DNA from: Flavobacteriales bacterium UBA720
Lineage (GTDB): Bacteria; Bacteroidota; Bacteroidia; Flavobacteriales; Weeksellaceae
Direction: 5' to 3'
Assembly: GCA_002297505.1 (NCBI GenBank)
Contig: DBLQ01000066.1
Span: 1 to 14,814, forward strand
DNA length: 14,814 nucleotides
The stretch's first letter is position 1; every line of letters starts with the position of its first letter. The notes beneath the pieces are model-generated. The model worked only from the letters and a program-made list of their open reading frames with translations. It was not told where the DNA came from and did no database searches. Position numbers and translations under genes: made by a program. Below, piece after piece: positions 6,202 to 13,316 of this stretch.

Positions 6202-8343
6202 ATGTATATATCTAAAGTCAGCCTTGTCAATTATAGGAATTTTGCAAACGCATATTTTAATTTCAATAAAGGAATAAACACCGTTATAGGTGAAAATGGT
6301 TCAGGAAAAACCAACGTTTTTAAAGCAATAAGACTACTTTTGGAAGATGCTTCTCTACAGTTTGCCTATAAACTAACTGAAGGTGATTTTAATAGAACTT
6401 TAGACAAAGGAAGATGGAAAGGTCATTGGATTATTATCAGTATTGAATTTGATGAACTAAATGATGAAGAAGCCATTCAATCATTATTCATACACGGAAC
6501 CGGTATTGCCGAAGCAGACTATGTAGAAAAAGCTACTTACAATCTTTTTTTTCGCCCAAAAGCAGACATCAGACAAAAACTTTCTGAGTTAGCTGAAGGC
6601 GACAAAGCAGGATTACAAGCTATACTTGATGATATTAATATTTTAGATAATTATGAAACGTTTTTCACAGGGAAGAGCACAGCGGATTTTAACGACCCTG
6701 AAGTGTACAAAGAACTTGTAGGTGATTTTGAAAATGTCATTTTTCCTTCTACTATCGATGCCTCAAAATTTGGTTCCAAAATCCCTCATCAATTATCTGT
6801 TGCAAAAGAAGTTTCATTTACTTTTATACAGGCACTAAGAGATGTTGTAAGTGATTTCCATAATAACAGAACCAATCCGTTACTCACCCTTTTAAAAAAT
6901 AAAAGTGGCGAAATAAAAGATGCTGATTACCAGCCTATAAGCGATTTAGTAAAAGAATTAAATGAAAGCATTGAAGCACTTCCAGATGTACAGACTATCC
7001 GTGATGATATTAAAACTACAATTCAAGATGCTGTTGGCCTTACCTATTCTCCCTCGTCCTTATCTATAAAATCCAGTGTTCCTGATGAAGCAGAAAAACT
7101 GCTCCAATCCTTGAAATTATTTATTGGAGAACCAGGAGAAGAATATGAAGGCGGTATCCACGAATTAAGCTTAGGAGGTGCTAATCTTATTTTTCTGACC
7201 TTAAAACTTTTGGAATTTAAATATCGAAAATCAAAAGATACTTTCGCAAATTTCTTAATTATAGAGGAGCCAGAGGCTCATATCCATAATCACATTCAGA
7301 AAACATTGTTCGATAAATTAGATTATGGTGATACTCAAATAATATATTCAACCCATTCTACTCAAATATCTGAAGTTAGTAATGTGGAAAATATAAACAT
7401 CTTAGCTAAAAAATTAAATTTTGCAGAGGTTTATCAGCCTTCTACAGGCTTAGGTGCAGAAAACATCAATCAGGTACAACGTTACTTGGATGCTGTAAGA
7501 ACCAATTTGCTCTTTGCTAAAGGTGTGATTTTGGTAGAGGGTGATGCCGAAGAAATTTTAATACCAATTATGGTGAAGAACGTTTTTGGGATAAGCTTGG
7601 ACGAGTTAGGAATAAGTTTGATAAACATTAGAAGCACAGGGTTTGAAAATGTTGCGCAACTTTTCCATAATGACAGGATACAAAGGAAATGTGCTATTCT
7701 TACTGATTTAGATGATGCTATTTGTGATACCACAATTAATGATGATGATAGTGAACGATTAAAAAAGTATAAGAAAAAAGTTGAAGCATCTAAACAAAAA
7801 GGTTTAGAGCGTAAAGCTAAGTTAGATGCTTTTGAGGCTGGAAACGATTGGTTAAAAGCATTTTATGCTGATTATACATTTGAAATAGATTTTCTTTCAG
7901 AAGGAAATGAAGATGAAATATTAGCAATTATTGATAAAGTTTATATCGATCCACCAACAAGAGAACTTGCTAAAGAAGATATTGAAAATCCTGATGTTGC
8001 TGTTTATGGAAAACGAGTGCTTACAATGGCAAAACAGGAAGGTAAGGGCTGGTTTGCAATTATGCTTGGCAAACATATTTCTTATAAGACTGAAATTCCA
8101 GCTTACATTCTTGATGCTATCCTTTTTGCAAAAGAAACCTATTCCTCAAATATTGTTGCTGACATTATCCAGTATAGAATGAATAAGTATTTTGAAAATG
8201 ATGATACAATAGATTTTACAAGTTGTAATGTGGAACTTTTAAAATATAGAAATGGAACAAATAAATTGGAAGACTTAGCTTTTGACTTTGACCTTGTACT
8301 ACCAGACGACCAAATATTAACGCTAATAGATAAACTGAAGTAG
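6202..8343 (+). CDS. gajA: GajA-like OLD-family ATPase/TOPRIM endonuclease
   Basis: The 713-residue product has an ABC-type ATPase followed by a TOPRIM nuclease domain, as in OLD nucleases and GajA of the Gabija phage-defence system. Walker A is GENGSGKT (30-37), the signature is L-S-L-G-G (322-326), Walker B is F-L-I-I-E-E-P-E-A-H (351-360), and the switch His is in S-T-H-S (383-386). The TOPRIM acidic residues are visible in V-E-G-D-A-E (445-450) and T-D-L-D-D (501-505), with a conserved G-K-G-W-F-A near 614-619. All key residues are present. Residues about 60-310 form the long insertion that mediates dimerisation in GajA. Known GajA nicks DNA and is held back by nucleotides. At 713 residues it is longer than the best-studied GajA (about 580). 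A helicase gene follows 2 bp downstream, the defining Gabija arrangement; a related OLD plus UvrD system is possible. Confidence 0.87.
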   Translation: MYISKVSLVNYRNFANAYFNFNKGINTVIGENGSGKTNVFKAIRLLLEDASLQFAYKLTEGDFNRTLDKGRWKGHWIIISIEFDELNDEEAIQSLFIHGTGIAEADYVEKATYNLFFRPKADIRQKLSELAEGDKAGLQAILDDINILDNYETFFTGKSTADFNDPEVYKELVGDFENVIFPSTIDASKFGSKIPHQLSVAKEVSFTFIQALRDVVSDFHNNRTNPLLTLLKNKSGEIKDADYQPISDLVKELNESIEALPDVQTIRDDIKTTIQDAVGLTYSPSSLSIKSSVPDEAEKLLQSLKLFIGEPGEEYEGGIHELSLGGANLIFLTLKLLEFKYRKSKDTFANFLIIEEPEAHIHNHIQKTLFDKLDYGDTQIIYSTHSTQISEVSNVENINILAKKLNFAEVYQPSTGLGAENINQVQRYLDAVRTNLLFAKGVILVEGDAEEILIPIMVKNVFGISLDELGISLINIRSTGFENVAQLFHNDRIQRKCAILTDLDDAICDTTINDDDSERLKKYKKKVEASKQKGLERKAKLDAFEAGNDWLKAFYADYTFEIDFLSEGNEDEILAIIDKVYIDPPTRELAKEDIENPDVAVYGKRVLTMAKQEGKGWFAIMLGKHISYKTEIPAYILDAILFAKETYSSNIVADIIQYRMNKYFENDDTIDFTSCNVELLKYRNGTNKLEDLAFDFDLVLPDDQILTLIDKLK

Positions 8344-8345
8344 TT

Positions 8346-10175
8346 ATGTTTATTTGGGAGAAAGACAGTATAAATAAAGAACAGGAGGATGCAATTCTTG
8401 AAGATAACAGCGTTCTTCTTATCGCTTGTCCCGGAAGCGGTAAAACGAGAACCCTTACATTCAAAATTGCTTATGAGTTAAGCAGGTTGAAATCAGACAA
8501 GGAATTCGTTATAGCCATAACCTATACTAATAGGGCTTCCGATGAGATAAAGGAGCGTGTTGAGTTATTAGGTGTTGATACGACACAATTATGGATTGGC
8601 ACTATTCATTCATTTTGTATGGAATGGATTTTAAAACCTTATCATTTGTATTCTGAACGTTTGAAGAATGGTTTTAAAGTTATCAATTCTTTTGACAGTG
8701 AGAAGATTTTAACAGAACTATGCGAACCCTATAAAAAAGAGAAAATAACCTATTATGATTGTGGCATCCTTGCCAAAACTGATAATTTCTATTTGACTTG
8801 TCTAGATACAAAAAAACATAATTCATTACAAAAAATTCTTGGGGAATATTTTGCAATCCTTGAAAAAAATCGACAGATTGATTTTGAACAAATTTTGTTT
8901 TACGCTTATGAAATACTCAAATCAAAACCAGTTGTAGCAAATATTCTATCCAAATTATTCCCTTTTATTTTAATTGATGAGTATCAGGATACTAAGGAAA
9001 TACAGTATCACATCATATCTATAATATTAAGCGTAAGCAAAGGGAATTCAAAAACACTTATTGTTGGCGACCCAAACCAATCTATTTACGACTCGCTGGG
9101 AGGCTTCCCAATGCCTAAAGATGAATTAGAAAAATTATTAGGCTTTGAATTGACACCACTAAGCTTAGATAAAAATTATAGGTCATCGTCGGCTATCATC
9201 AGCTATTTTGATTATTATAAAACTTTTGAAACTCCAATTATTGCATTTGGCAATGGAAAAGATTACCCCAGTACAATTACATTCAATTCAGTTGTCTCAG
9301 TAGATGATTTAATTGAAGAATTAGCTCAGTTAATTTTGTACAATGTAGAAACAGCTGGAATTAGCCCAAACGAAATATGCATCACTGCCCCACAATGGGT
9401 ACATATCGCAAGCATTACAAGAAAACTTATCATCAGACTTCCTGATTTCAGTTTTGACGGACCAGGGATGGCTCCGTTTTCTCGGGATATTGATAATTTT
9501 TGGTTCAAAGTTTCAAGAGTTGCATTGACAGAACCTTCTCCATTTATGTACGTAAGAAGGTTAAGGTGGAGTAAAGAAATATTAAATGAACTAGATAGTA
9601 CAGGAGTTGATGTTTTAAATATAAGTAGTAAAGAATTTTTGAGAATTTGTAATTCTTTTGAGATAAACGAGACAGACGGTTTAACTTATTTAAAAATTTT
9701 CTTTAATCAGATTTGTGAAAAGTTAAAAATTGTACTGCCCAATTTTCCCTTGTTAGATGAACATTTTAATTCATTTTTTGCAAGTTCGGAAAGTAGAATT
9801 CAGAGACTGATTGATGAAGGAAATCCATACATAGGGGATATTGAAAATTTCAGAAAAGTATTCAGACAACGAGATGGAATTACTGTTTCCACAATACACG
9901 GAACTAAAGGTGAAGAATACGATGCAGTTATTGGCTTTGGCTTATTGGACGGTTATGTTCCTCATTTTAATGATAATAATGGTATTGAAAATTCAAAGAA
10001 ACTCTTGTATGTATTAGCTTCGAGAGCAAGAAAAAATTTACATCTTATTTCTGAAAAAAATAGAAATGTTCATAAGTTTTATGCGCCAGATGGAAAGCCT
10101 CCAACTTCACATTTGCTTGAATATGCCTATGATTATTCTTTCCAAAAATTTGAGGGGGATGGATTGAGCCATTAA
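8346..10175 (+). CDS. gajB: GajB-like UvrD/Rep superfamily 1 helicase
   Basis: The 609-residue product has all the usual motifs of a UvrD/PcrA-type SF1A helicase: a Q motif around Gln 13, Walker A A-C-P-G-S-G-K-T (27-34), motif Ia A-I-T-Y-T-N-R-A (57-64), motif II D-E-Y-Q-D-T (211-216), motif III G-D-P-N-Q-S-I-Y (241-248), motif IV L-D-K-N-Y-R-S (274-280), motif V V-S-T-I-H-G-T-K-G-E-E-Y (514-525) and motif VI L-L-Y-V-L-A-S-R-A-R (553-562). It starts 2 bp after the nuclease gene, so the two are co-translated. In Gabija, GajB senses DNA ends and hydrolyses (d)NTPs, which releases inhibition of GajA. It is shorter than UvrD (about 720) and longer than the prototype GajB (about 500). No catalytic residue is missing. 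Confidence 0.87.
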   Translation: MFIWEKDSINKEQEDAILEDNSVLLIACPGSGKTRTLTFKIAYELSRLKSDKEFVIAITYTNRASDEIKERVELLGVDTTQLWIGTIHSFCMEWILKPYHLYSERLKNGFKVINSFDSEKILTELCEPYKKEKITYYDCGILAKTDNFYLTCLDTKKHNSLQKILGEYFAILEKNRQIDFEQILFYAYEILKSKPVVANILSKLFPFILIDEYQDTKEIQYHIISIILSVSKGNSKTLIVGDPNQSIYDSLGGFPMPKDELEKLLGFELTPLSLDKNYRSSSAIISYFDYYKTFETPIIAFGNGKDYPSTITFNSVVSVDDLIEELAQLILYNVETAGISPNEICITAPQWVHIASITRKLIIRLPDFSFDGPGMAPFSRDIDNFWFKVSRVALTEPSPFMYVRRLRWSKEILNELDSTGVDVLNISSKEFLRICNSFEINETDGLTYLKIFFNQICEKLKIVLPNFPLLDEHFNSFFASSESRIQRLIDEGNPYIGDIENFRKVFRQRDGITVSTIHGTKGEEYDAVIGFGLLDGYVPHFNDNNGIENSKKLLYVLASRARKNLHLISEKNRNVHKFYAPDGKPPTSHLLEYAYDYSFQKFEGDGLSH

Positions 10176-10189
10176 AAAAATAAATTACG

Positions 10190-10843
10190 ATGCCATTAAA
10201 AATAAATGTACCCTACAGCGATAAAGACATTGCCAAATCAAAAGGTGCTTTTTGGGATGTAGAACAAAAAACGTGGTTTGTTCCTGACCATAAGGATATT
10301 AATGATTTCCAACAATGGATAAACAAATCAAAAGTATCGGTTATTATAAAATCGCCCGTATCAATTGCTTTAAATAGTAGTGATTGCTATAAATGTGCAA
10401 ACAAAACTGCTGTCATTTCCTTAGCTTCAAATAATTTTTATTATTTGAATACTGACGAAAATGAGGATGAAAAATGGTTTCGAGCCGATGGATGGTCTTT
10501 TTTTAGTATGCCAGTATTCATCGAAAATGAACTTGTAGGCAAAATCAATAAATTATTTCCAAATTATAAAATTGCGTATTCTAAAACGGCGGAAAGTAGT
10601 TATTGGGCAAATCATTGTGAACATTGTGGTGCCTTGCAAGGCGATTTTTTTCTACATTCAGAACCTGGTGGTGCTTTCTTTCCTTTAGAAATAGAAGAAT
10701 ACGAACAATTAACTTTCATTACTGTTCCGTCAAAATTTGATATAGAAATAGATGCTGATTATTCTTGGTTGAGCAATGCTGATGACATTCCTGTCTATGC
10801 TAAATCAATAACCTACGAAGAATTTTTAGAACAGAAAAAATAA
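10190..10843 (+). CDS. DUF5710-like protein with two CxxC pairs, linked to the Gabija-like genes
   Basis: A 217-residue protein starting at ATG 10190, 14 bp after the helicase stop and on the same strand, so probably the third gene of the operon. Residues 3-44 match the DUF5710 pattern: I-N-V-P-Y-S-D-K-D-x-A-K-x-K-G-A, then W-D-x-x-x-K-x-W-F-V-P. This small domain is known from proteins that act on DNA, including plasmid-type primases. The remainder has C-Y-K-C (66-69) and C-E-H-C (143-146), a likely four-cysteine metal site split by about 73 residues, with aromatic-rich strands between. No membrane segment or signal is seen. The function is unknown. It may be an accessory subunit of the defence system or an unrelated passenger. 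Base use is AT-rich like the two genes before it. Confidence 0.85.
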   Translation: MPLKINVPYSDKDIAKSKGAFWDVEQKTWFVPDHKDINDFQQWINKSKVSVIIKSPVSIALNSSDCYKCANKTAVISLASNNFYYLNTDENEDEKWFRADGWSFFSMPVFIENELVGKINKLFPNYKIAYSKTAESSYWANHCEHCGALQGDFFLHSEPGGAFFPLEIEEYEQLTFITVPSKFDIEIDADYSWLSNADDIPVYAKSITYEEFLEQKK

Positions 10844-10847
10844 GAAA

Positions 10848-10873
10848 GGGGAGTTTGCCTAAACAAACTCCCC
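10848..10873 (-). terminator. Intrinsic terminator at the traD stop, convergent junction
   Basis: A perfect 10-bp stem (GGGGAGTTTG and its complement CAAACTCCCC) encloses a 6-base loop. Read on the minus strand it is followed by a T-rich tract (complement of 10831-10847), which makes a good Rho-independent terminator for the traABD transcript. The left arm on the minus strand encodes the last residues of TraD (G-E-F-V) and the loop contains its stop codon. Read on the plus strand there is no T tract after the stem, so it would end the defence transcript only weakly. Confidence 0.85.
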
Positions 10874-11494
10874 AATGTCAAAATCACTCAAATCACTTTT
10901 CCGCAAAGTGGAAGAACCGGCTTCCGTTTCAGATGAAAGGGTGCTATCCAAAAGCTCGGCTATTTTTCGGGAAGCATCTTCCATAGAATTTTCCAATAGG
11001 TTGAATAACTCAGTTCCCTGTATTTTTTGCACTATTGCTATCGCTGTTTCCTTTTGGGCTGGTTCCAATTCTTCTTTTTGGAGCAACACCCCCACGGAGC
11101 TTAGTTCTTCAAAGGTAACCCCTTGAGCAAAACCGTTATCACCACCAGATATTCCGTACCTGTTCCATTCTTCTTCCTCTTCCTCCAAATCAGGCATATT
11201 TCTGAAAACTTCGTCCAGCTCTTCCTGCGGAATTTGAACACTTACGCTTTCATTTTCGTCGTATTCAATGTCTAAATTAGCGGGGTTTATCTCCGGTTCC
11301 TGAATTTGGCGTTCATTGGCAGTGTTTGGCACTGAAAGGCTTCTTACTGGCTTGGGCTGTCCCATAATATCGGGCAGGTTCGGGTTAACTTTTTGCTGTG
11401 TGGACTTTTGCTCCGACCTTTTATGAATGACAATCTTATCCTGTAAAAGCAGGACAATGACTATCAGCAGGCATATCACAATTACTATTTCCAT
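10859..11494 (-). CDS. traD: TraD, membrane-anchored transfer operon protein
   Basis: A 211-residue protein that fits the TraD annotation of flavobacterial conjugative transposons. It begins with a strongly hydrophobic anchor (residues 2-17, M-E-I-V-I-V-I-C-L-L and onward) followed by a basic stretch (H-K-R-S-E-Q-K). The rest is hydrophilic: a disordered Pro/Gln/Asn-rich part (30-75), an acidic run with six Glu in a row (104-109), and a helical C-terminal half. It starts 3 bp after the traB-like gene, so it is in the same operon. It is not the VirD4-type coupling protein that is called TraD in F-plasmid systems. Its role is unknown. Its final codons and stop form part of the terminator hairpin. 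Confidence 0.7.
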   Translation of the reverse strand: MEIVIVICLLIVIVLLLQDKIVIHKRSEQKSTQQKVNPNLPDIMGQPKPVRSLSVPNTANERQIQEPEINPANLDIEYDENESVSVQIPQEELDEVFRNMPDLEEEEEEWNRYGISGGDNGFAQGVTFEELSSVGVLLQKEELEPAQKETAIAIVQKIQGTELFNLLENSMEDASRKIAELLDSTLSSETEAGSSTLRKSDLSDFDIGEFV

Positions 11495-11497
11495 AGC

Positions 11498-11902
11498 TTA
11501 CAAAATGGGTTTAAAATGTTCGTTGAAATAATCGGTAATATCGTCCCCGTACTCCCTGAAATGATGTTCAAGAATGTTGTCAATGTAAGAGTAGAGCGTT
11601 GTTCTTTCCTCTCTTGTCAGTTGAACGATGCGGAGCAATCTTTCGTGGTATTCAGGGCGTATGTAAACCACCTTGCCATTACGCCCCGATGGAAAGCGAT
11701 TGACCAAAAATGTTTCCTCGTAGTCCGCTTTCTTTGATGCACTGTTACGGGCTTTTTCCCTGGGCTTGTTTTCCTTTGGTACATCCTGCTTTTTGTTAAT
11801 GGTCGGTGGAGTAACAGGCTCGTCGCCACTGATGATATTCATCAAATAATCCTCATCAACATCAGGCTTTTTAAAATTGTTGTTTTTGTTATCTGTACTC
11901 AT
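11498..11902 (-). CDS. TraB-like DUF3408 protein
   Basis: The 134-residue product belongs to the DUF3408 family found after traA in Bacteroidetes conjugative transposons. Residues 1-60 are polar, low in complexity and probably disordered (Asn/Lys/Pro-rich). The conserved part is residues 61-131: a strand with V-V-Y-I-R-P-E-Y-H-E-R-L, then helices containing T-R-E-E-R-T-T-L-Y-S-Y-I-D-N-I-L-E-H-H-F. That layout, with a short basic strand and two helices, resembles ribbon-helix-helix DNA-binding proteins. Together with a ParA neighbour it suggests a ParB-like or regulatory partner, which is inference. It follows traA by 12 bp. Elements name such genes traB or traC, so I give no symbol. Confidence 0.82.
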   Translation of the reverse strand: MSTDNKNNNFKKPDVDEDYLMNIISGDEPVTPPTINKKQDVPKENKPREKARNSASKKADYEETFLVNRFPSGRNGKVVYIRPEYHERLLRIVQLTREERTTLYSYIDNILEHHFREYGDDITDYFNEHFKPIL

Positions 11903-11914
11903 AGTTTATCGCTT

Positions 11915-12682
11915 TTATAGATGTGTAATTTTTAAAAATTCCTCGATAAACAAATCCATTTTCGTTGCTTTCAAAAGTTGTGTTTCTGCTGGCAGTAAAC
12001 TTGACCTGAACACATAAGTTTCTGTATCGTCTGTTTCCTTTCGGAAACGCTTACTATCCATTATTCTTGTTTCCATTATGGGCAGGTTAAGTTGTCGGAT
12101 GACACTTTGATAAGCCTCATACAAGCCTGTCTTTTCCCTGCCGTCCACTTGGTTCCAGAACAGCCATAACTCTTGCTCATCATTACCCTCAATAGTTTTC
12201 GGGAGTTCAAGAAAAGCTTTGGTAAAACCCAATGTACTTTCTACCACTAAGCGGTCGGCGGTTATGGGCGAAAAGATAAAGTCCATCATTTTCAAAGTGG
12301 TTAGTACCCCTTTGGTATTGGCGGTCCCTGGCAGATCAAAGAAAATAACATCCGGTACAATAGCCGATTGGGTTACATATTCCGATGCTTTTTCTAAAGC
12401 ATATTCGGCTTTGCTTTTGATAATCGGATACGCCTTTTTGTTAATAGTTTGAAACTGCTTCATTGCCGCCTTTTTGTGATATTCATTTTGCATTAAGGTC
12501 TTCTTATCCCGTTCACGCATATTGGTCAGGCTATGCTGCGGAAAGTCGCAATCCATTACCAGCACATTAAAACCTAAACGGTAATGAAGCACACTTGCCA
12601 GCAAGGTGGTCATCGTGGATTTTCCCACACCGCCCTTTTGGGTGGAGAAGCTGATTTTTAAAGTTTTCTTTGTTGTTTCCAT
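11915..12682 (-). CDS. traA: TraA, ParA-family ATPase
   Basis: The 255-residue product is a ParA/MinD-type ATPase. The deviant Walker A K-G-G-V-G-K-S-T is at 16-23, the D-C-D-F-P-Q-H-S segment (44-51) matches the switch I region with its conserved Asp, and V-I-F-F-D-L-P-G (114-121) is the Walker B-like strand. No N-terminal helix-turn-helix is present, so it is the short ParA class. TraA of conjugative transposons has this length and is the first gene of the tra operon; it may help to position or stabilise the excised element or regulate transfer. The start at 12682 is supported by the motif position. It is transcribed away from mobA and mobB, with 700 bp of repeat-rich DNA between. Confidence 0.92.
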   Translation of the reverse strand: METTKKTLKISFSTQKGGVGKSTMTTLLASVLHYRLGFNVLVMDCDFPQHSLTNMRERDKKTLMQNEYHKKAAMKQFQTINKKAYPIIKSKAEYALEKASEYVTQSAIVPDVIFFDLPGTANTKGVLTTLKMMDFIFSPITADRLVVESTLGFTKAFLELPKTIEGNDEQELWLFWNQVDGREKTGLYEAYQSVIRQLNLPIMETRIMDSKRFRKETDDTETYVFRSSLLPAETQLLKATKMDLFIEEFLKITHL

Positions 12683-12853
12683 TATTCAAAAATTTATTGT
12701 TACACACTTTATCTGTTTTGCAGGATTGAATATTGGTTTATCTGATTATTACCTCGTTCCTATATTCCTGCATTCCCTTTTGGGTGCTTTCCTGCACAGG
12801 TATTTGCTTTCATTTTTGCCTTGTTAGGTACATTCTTTGGCAAGTGGAAAAAC

Positions 12854-12953
12854 TTGCAACAGGTAAATTGCTTTACCGCTTTTATGCTTTTACACTTTTA
12901 TTGTTTTATGCTTTTAAAACCTTATGCTTTTATTCCAAACTACCTGTTTGCAA
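12854..12953. repeat. Inverted repeat flanking the octamer array
   Basis: TTGCAACAGGTA (12854-12865) and TACCTGTTTGCAA (12941-12953) are complementary over 12 bases apart from one extra A in the right arm. They enclose the octamer array exactly. The right arm also contains the perfect palindrome GTTTGCAAAC (12946-12955). A related copy in the same orientation as the left arm, TGCACAGGTA, begins at 12793, and one in the orientation of the right arm, TACCTGCA, is at 12990-12997. Confidence 0.6.
12870..12933 (+). repeat. Tandem array of eight degenerate 8-bp units
   Basis: From 12870 to 12933 the sequence divides into eight consecutive octamers with consensus GCTTTTAT. Units 2 and 8 match it fully; units 3, 4 and 6 differ at one or two places; units 1, 5 and 7 are looser. 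Read another way, the 11-mer TTATGCTTTTA occurs three times (12882, 12906, 12922), at offsets that are multiples of 8. Direct repeats in phase are typical of protein-binding iterons in origins and partition sites. A simple low-complexity expansion is the alternative. Confidence 0.6.
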
Positions 12954-13048
12954 ACCTGATTTTCTTCTTTGTTTAGATACATTTTTTACTACCTGCACTA
13001 AAATTATACGGCAAATAAAGCGATTGATTTAACCGCTGATTGAGCTGT

Positions 13049-13079
13049 GGCAGTGTTTGTCGTTCAAAGGCACTGTTTG
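13049..13079 (+). repeat. GGCASTGTTTG direct repeat, 20-bp spacing
   Basis: GGCAGTGTTTG (13049-13059) and GGCACTGTTTG (13069-13079) differ at one base and are 20 bp apart, two helical turns. The second continues into GGCAC. The same 11-mer as the first copy is also found at 11318-11328 inside traD. Each copy ends in TTTG, the Bacteroidota -33 box, so they may be part of a mob promoter or an operator beside it. Confidence 0.4.
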
Positions 13080-13178
13080 GCACTACTATACAATACAATC
13101 CTTTCGTAAACAGGGCTTTACTTTGTACAAATATTTTTATTAACGGATTTATGCAAAAGTCTTTTTACAAAACGGAAG

Positions 13179-13215
13179 GTAACGGGAACGGCATCGAGCC
13201 GTTTTTCCCTGTTAC
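13179..13215 (+). other. Hairpin 1 of the pre-mobA cluster
   Basis: The arms GTAACGGGAACGGC (13179-13192) and GCCGTTTTTCCCTGTTAC (13198-13215) pair as G-T-A-A-C, G-G-G-A and A-C-G-G-C blocks with small bulges on the right arm and a 5-base loop. It is the first of four consecutive hairpins upstream of mobA. Confidence 0.5.
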
Positions 13216-13220
13216 ATTTA

Positions 13221-13244
13221 ATCCGTCCCGCAGGGCGGATTTTT
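13221..13244 (+). terminator. Hairpin 2, terminator-like with T tract
   Basis: ATCCGTCCC and GGGCGGAT (13221-13240) form a GC-rich stem with a short loop, with one unpaired base, followed directly by a run of five T (13240-13244). On the plus strand this looks like an intrinsic terminator in the mobA leader, so it could act as an attenuator. It may equally be a structural element of oriT. Confidence 0.5.
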
Positions 13245-13260
13245 GTGTTCAACAGAACAC
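13245..13260 (+). other. Hairpin 3, perfect 6-bp stem
   Basis: GTGTTC and GAACAC form a perfect 6-bp stem around the loop AACA. It sits directly between the terminator-like hairpin and the long hairpin, with no spacer on the right side. Confidence 0.5.
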
Positions 13261-13316
13261 GGCAAGTTGTGTTTTGAGCATCTCGGAATGATTTCCGATG
13301 CTCAAAACAACTTGCC
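13261..13316 (+). other. Hairpin 4, long imperfect inverted repeat (oriT candidate)
   Basis: The left arm (13261-13288) and right arm (13293-13316) pair over 24 bases in blocks of 10, 10 and 4 (GGCAAGTTGT, TTTGAGCATC, GGAA). The left arm carries two 2-base bulges (GT and TC), and the loop is TGAT. This is the strongest secondary structure in the window. Long imperfect hairpins of this sort commonly lie beside nick sites of mobilisation regions and are bound by MobA-type accessory proteins. It ends 66 bp before mobA. Confidence 0.75.

Noticed and set aside
6202..8343. The OLD-like gene as a RecF or SMC housekeeping protein
   Set aside because: The C-terminal TOPRIM motifs and the adjacent UvrD-like gene fit GajA/OLD; RecF has no TOPRIM domain and is much shorter.
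12870..12933. The octamer array as a CRISPR
   Set aside because: The units are 8 bp and directly adjacent with no spacers, and there are no cas genes in the window.
12733..13032. Open frame of 99 codons on the plus strand upstream of mobA
   Set aside because: It is a by-product of T-rich repeat DNA (Phe, Leu, Cys and Tyr runs), crosses the octamer array, and resembles no known protein.
13040..13291. Open frame of 83 codons on the plus strand
   Set aside because: It covers the hairpin cluster and ends inside the long hairpin; the composition is not protein-like. The hairpins explain this sequence better.
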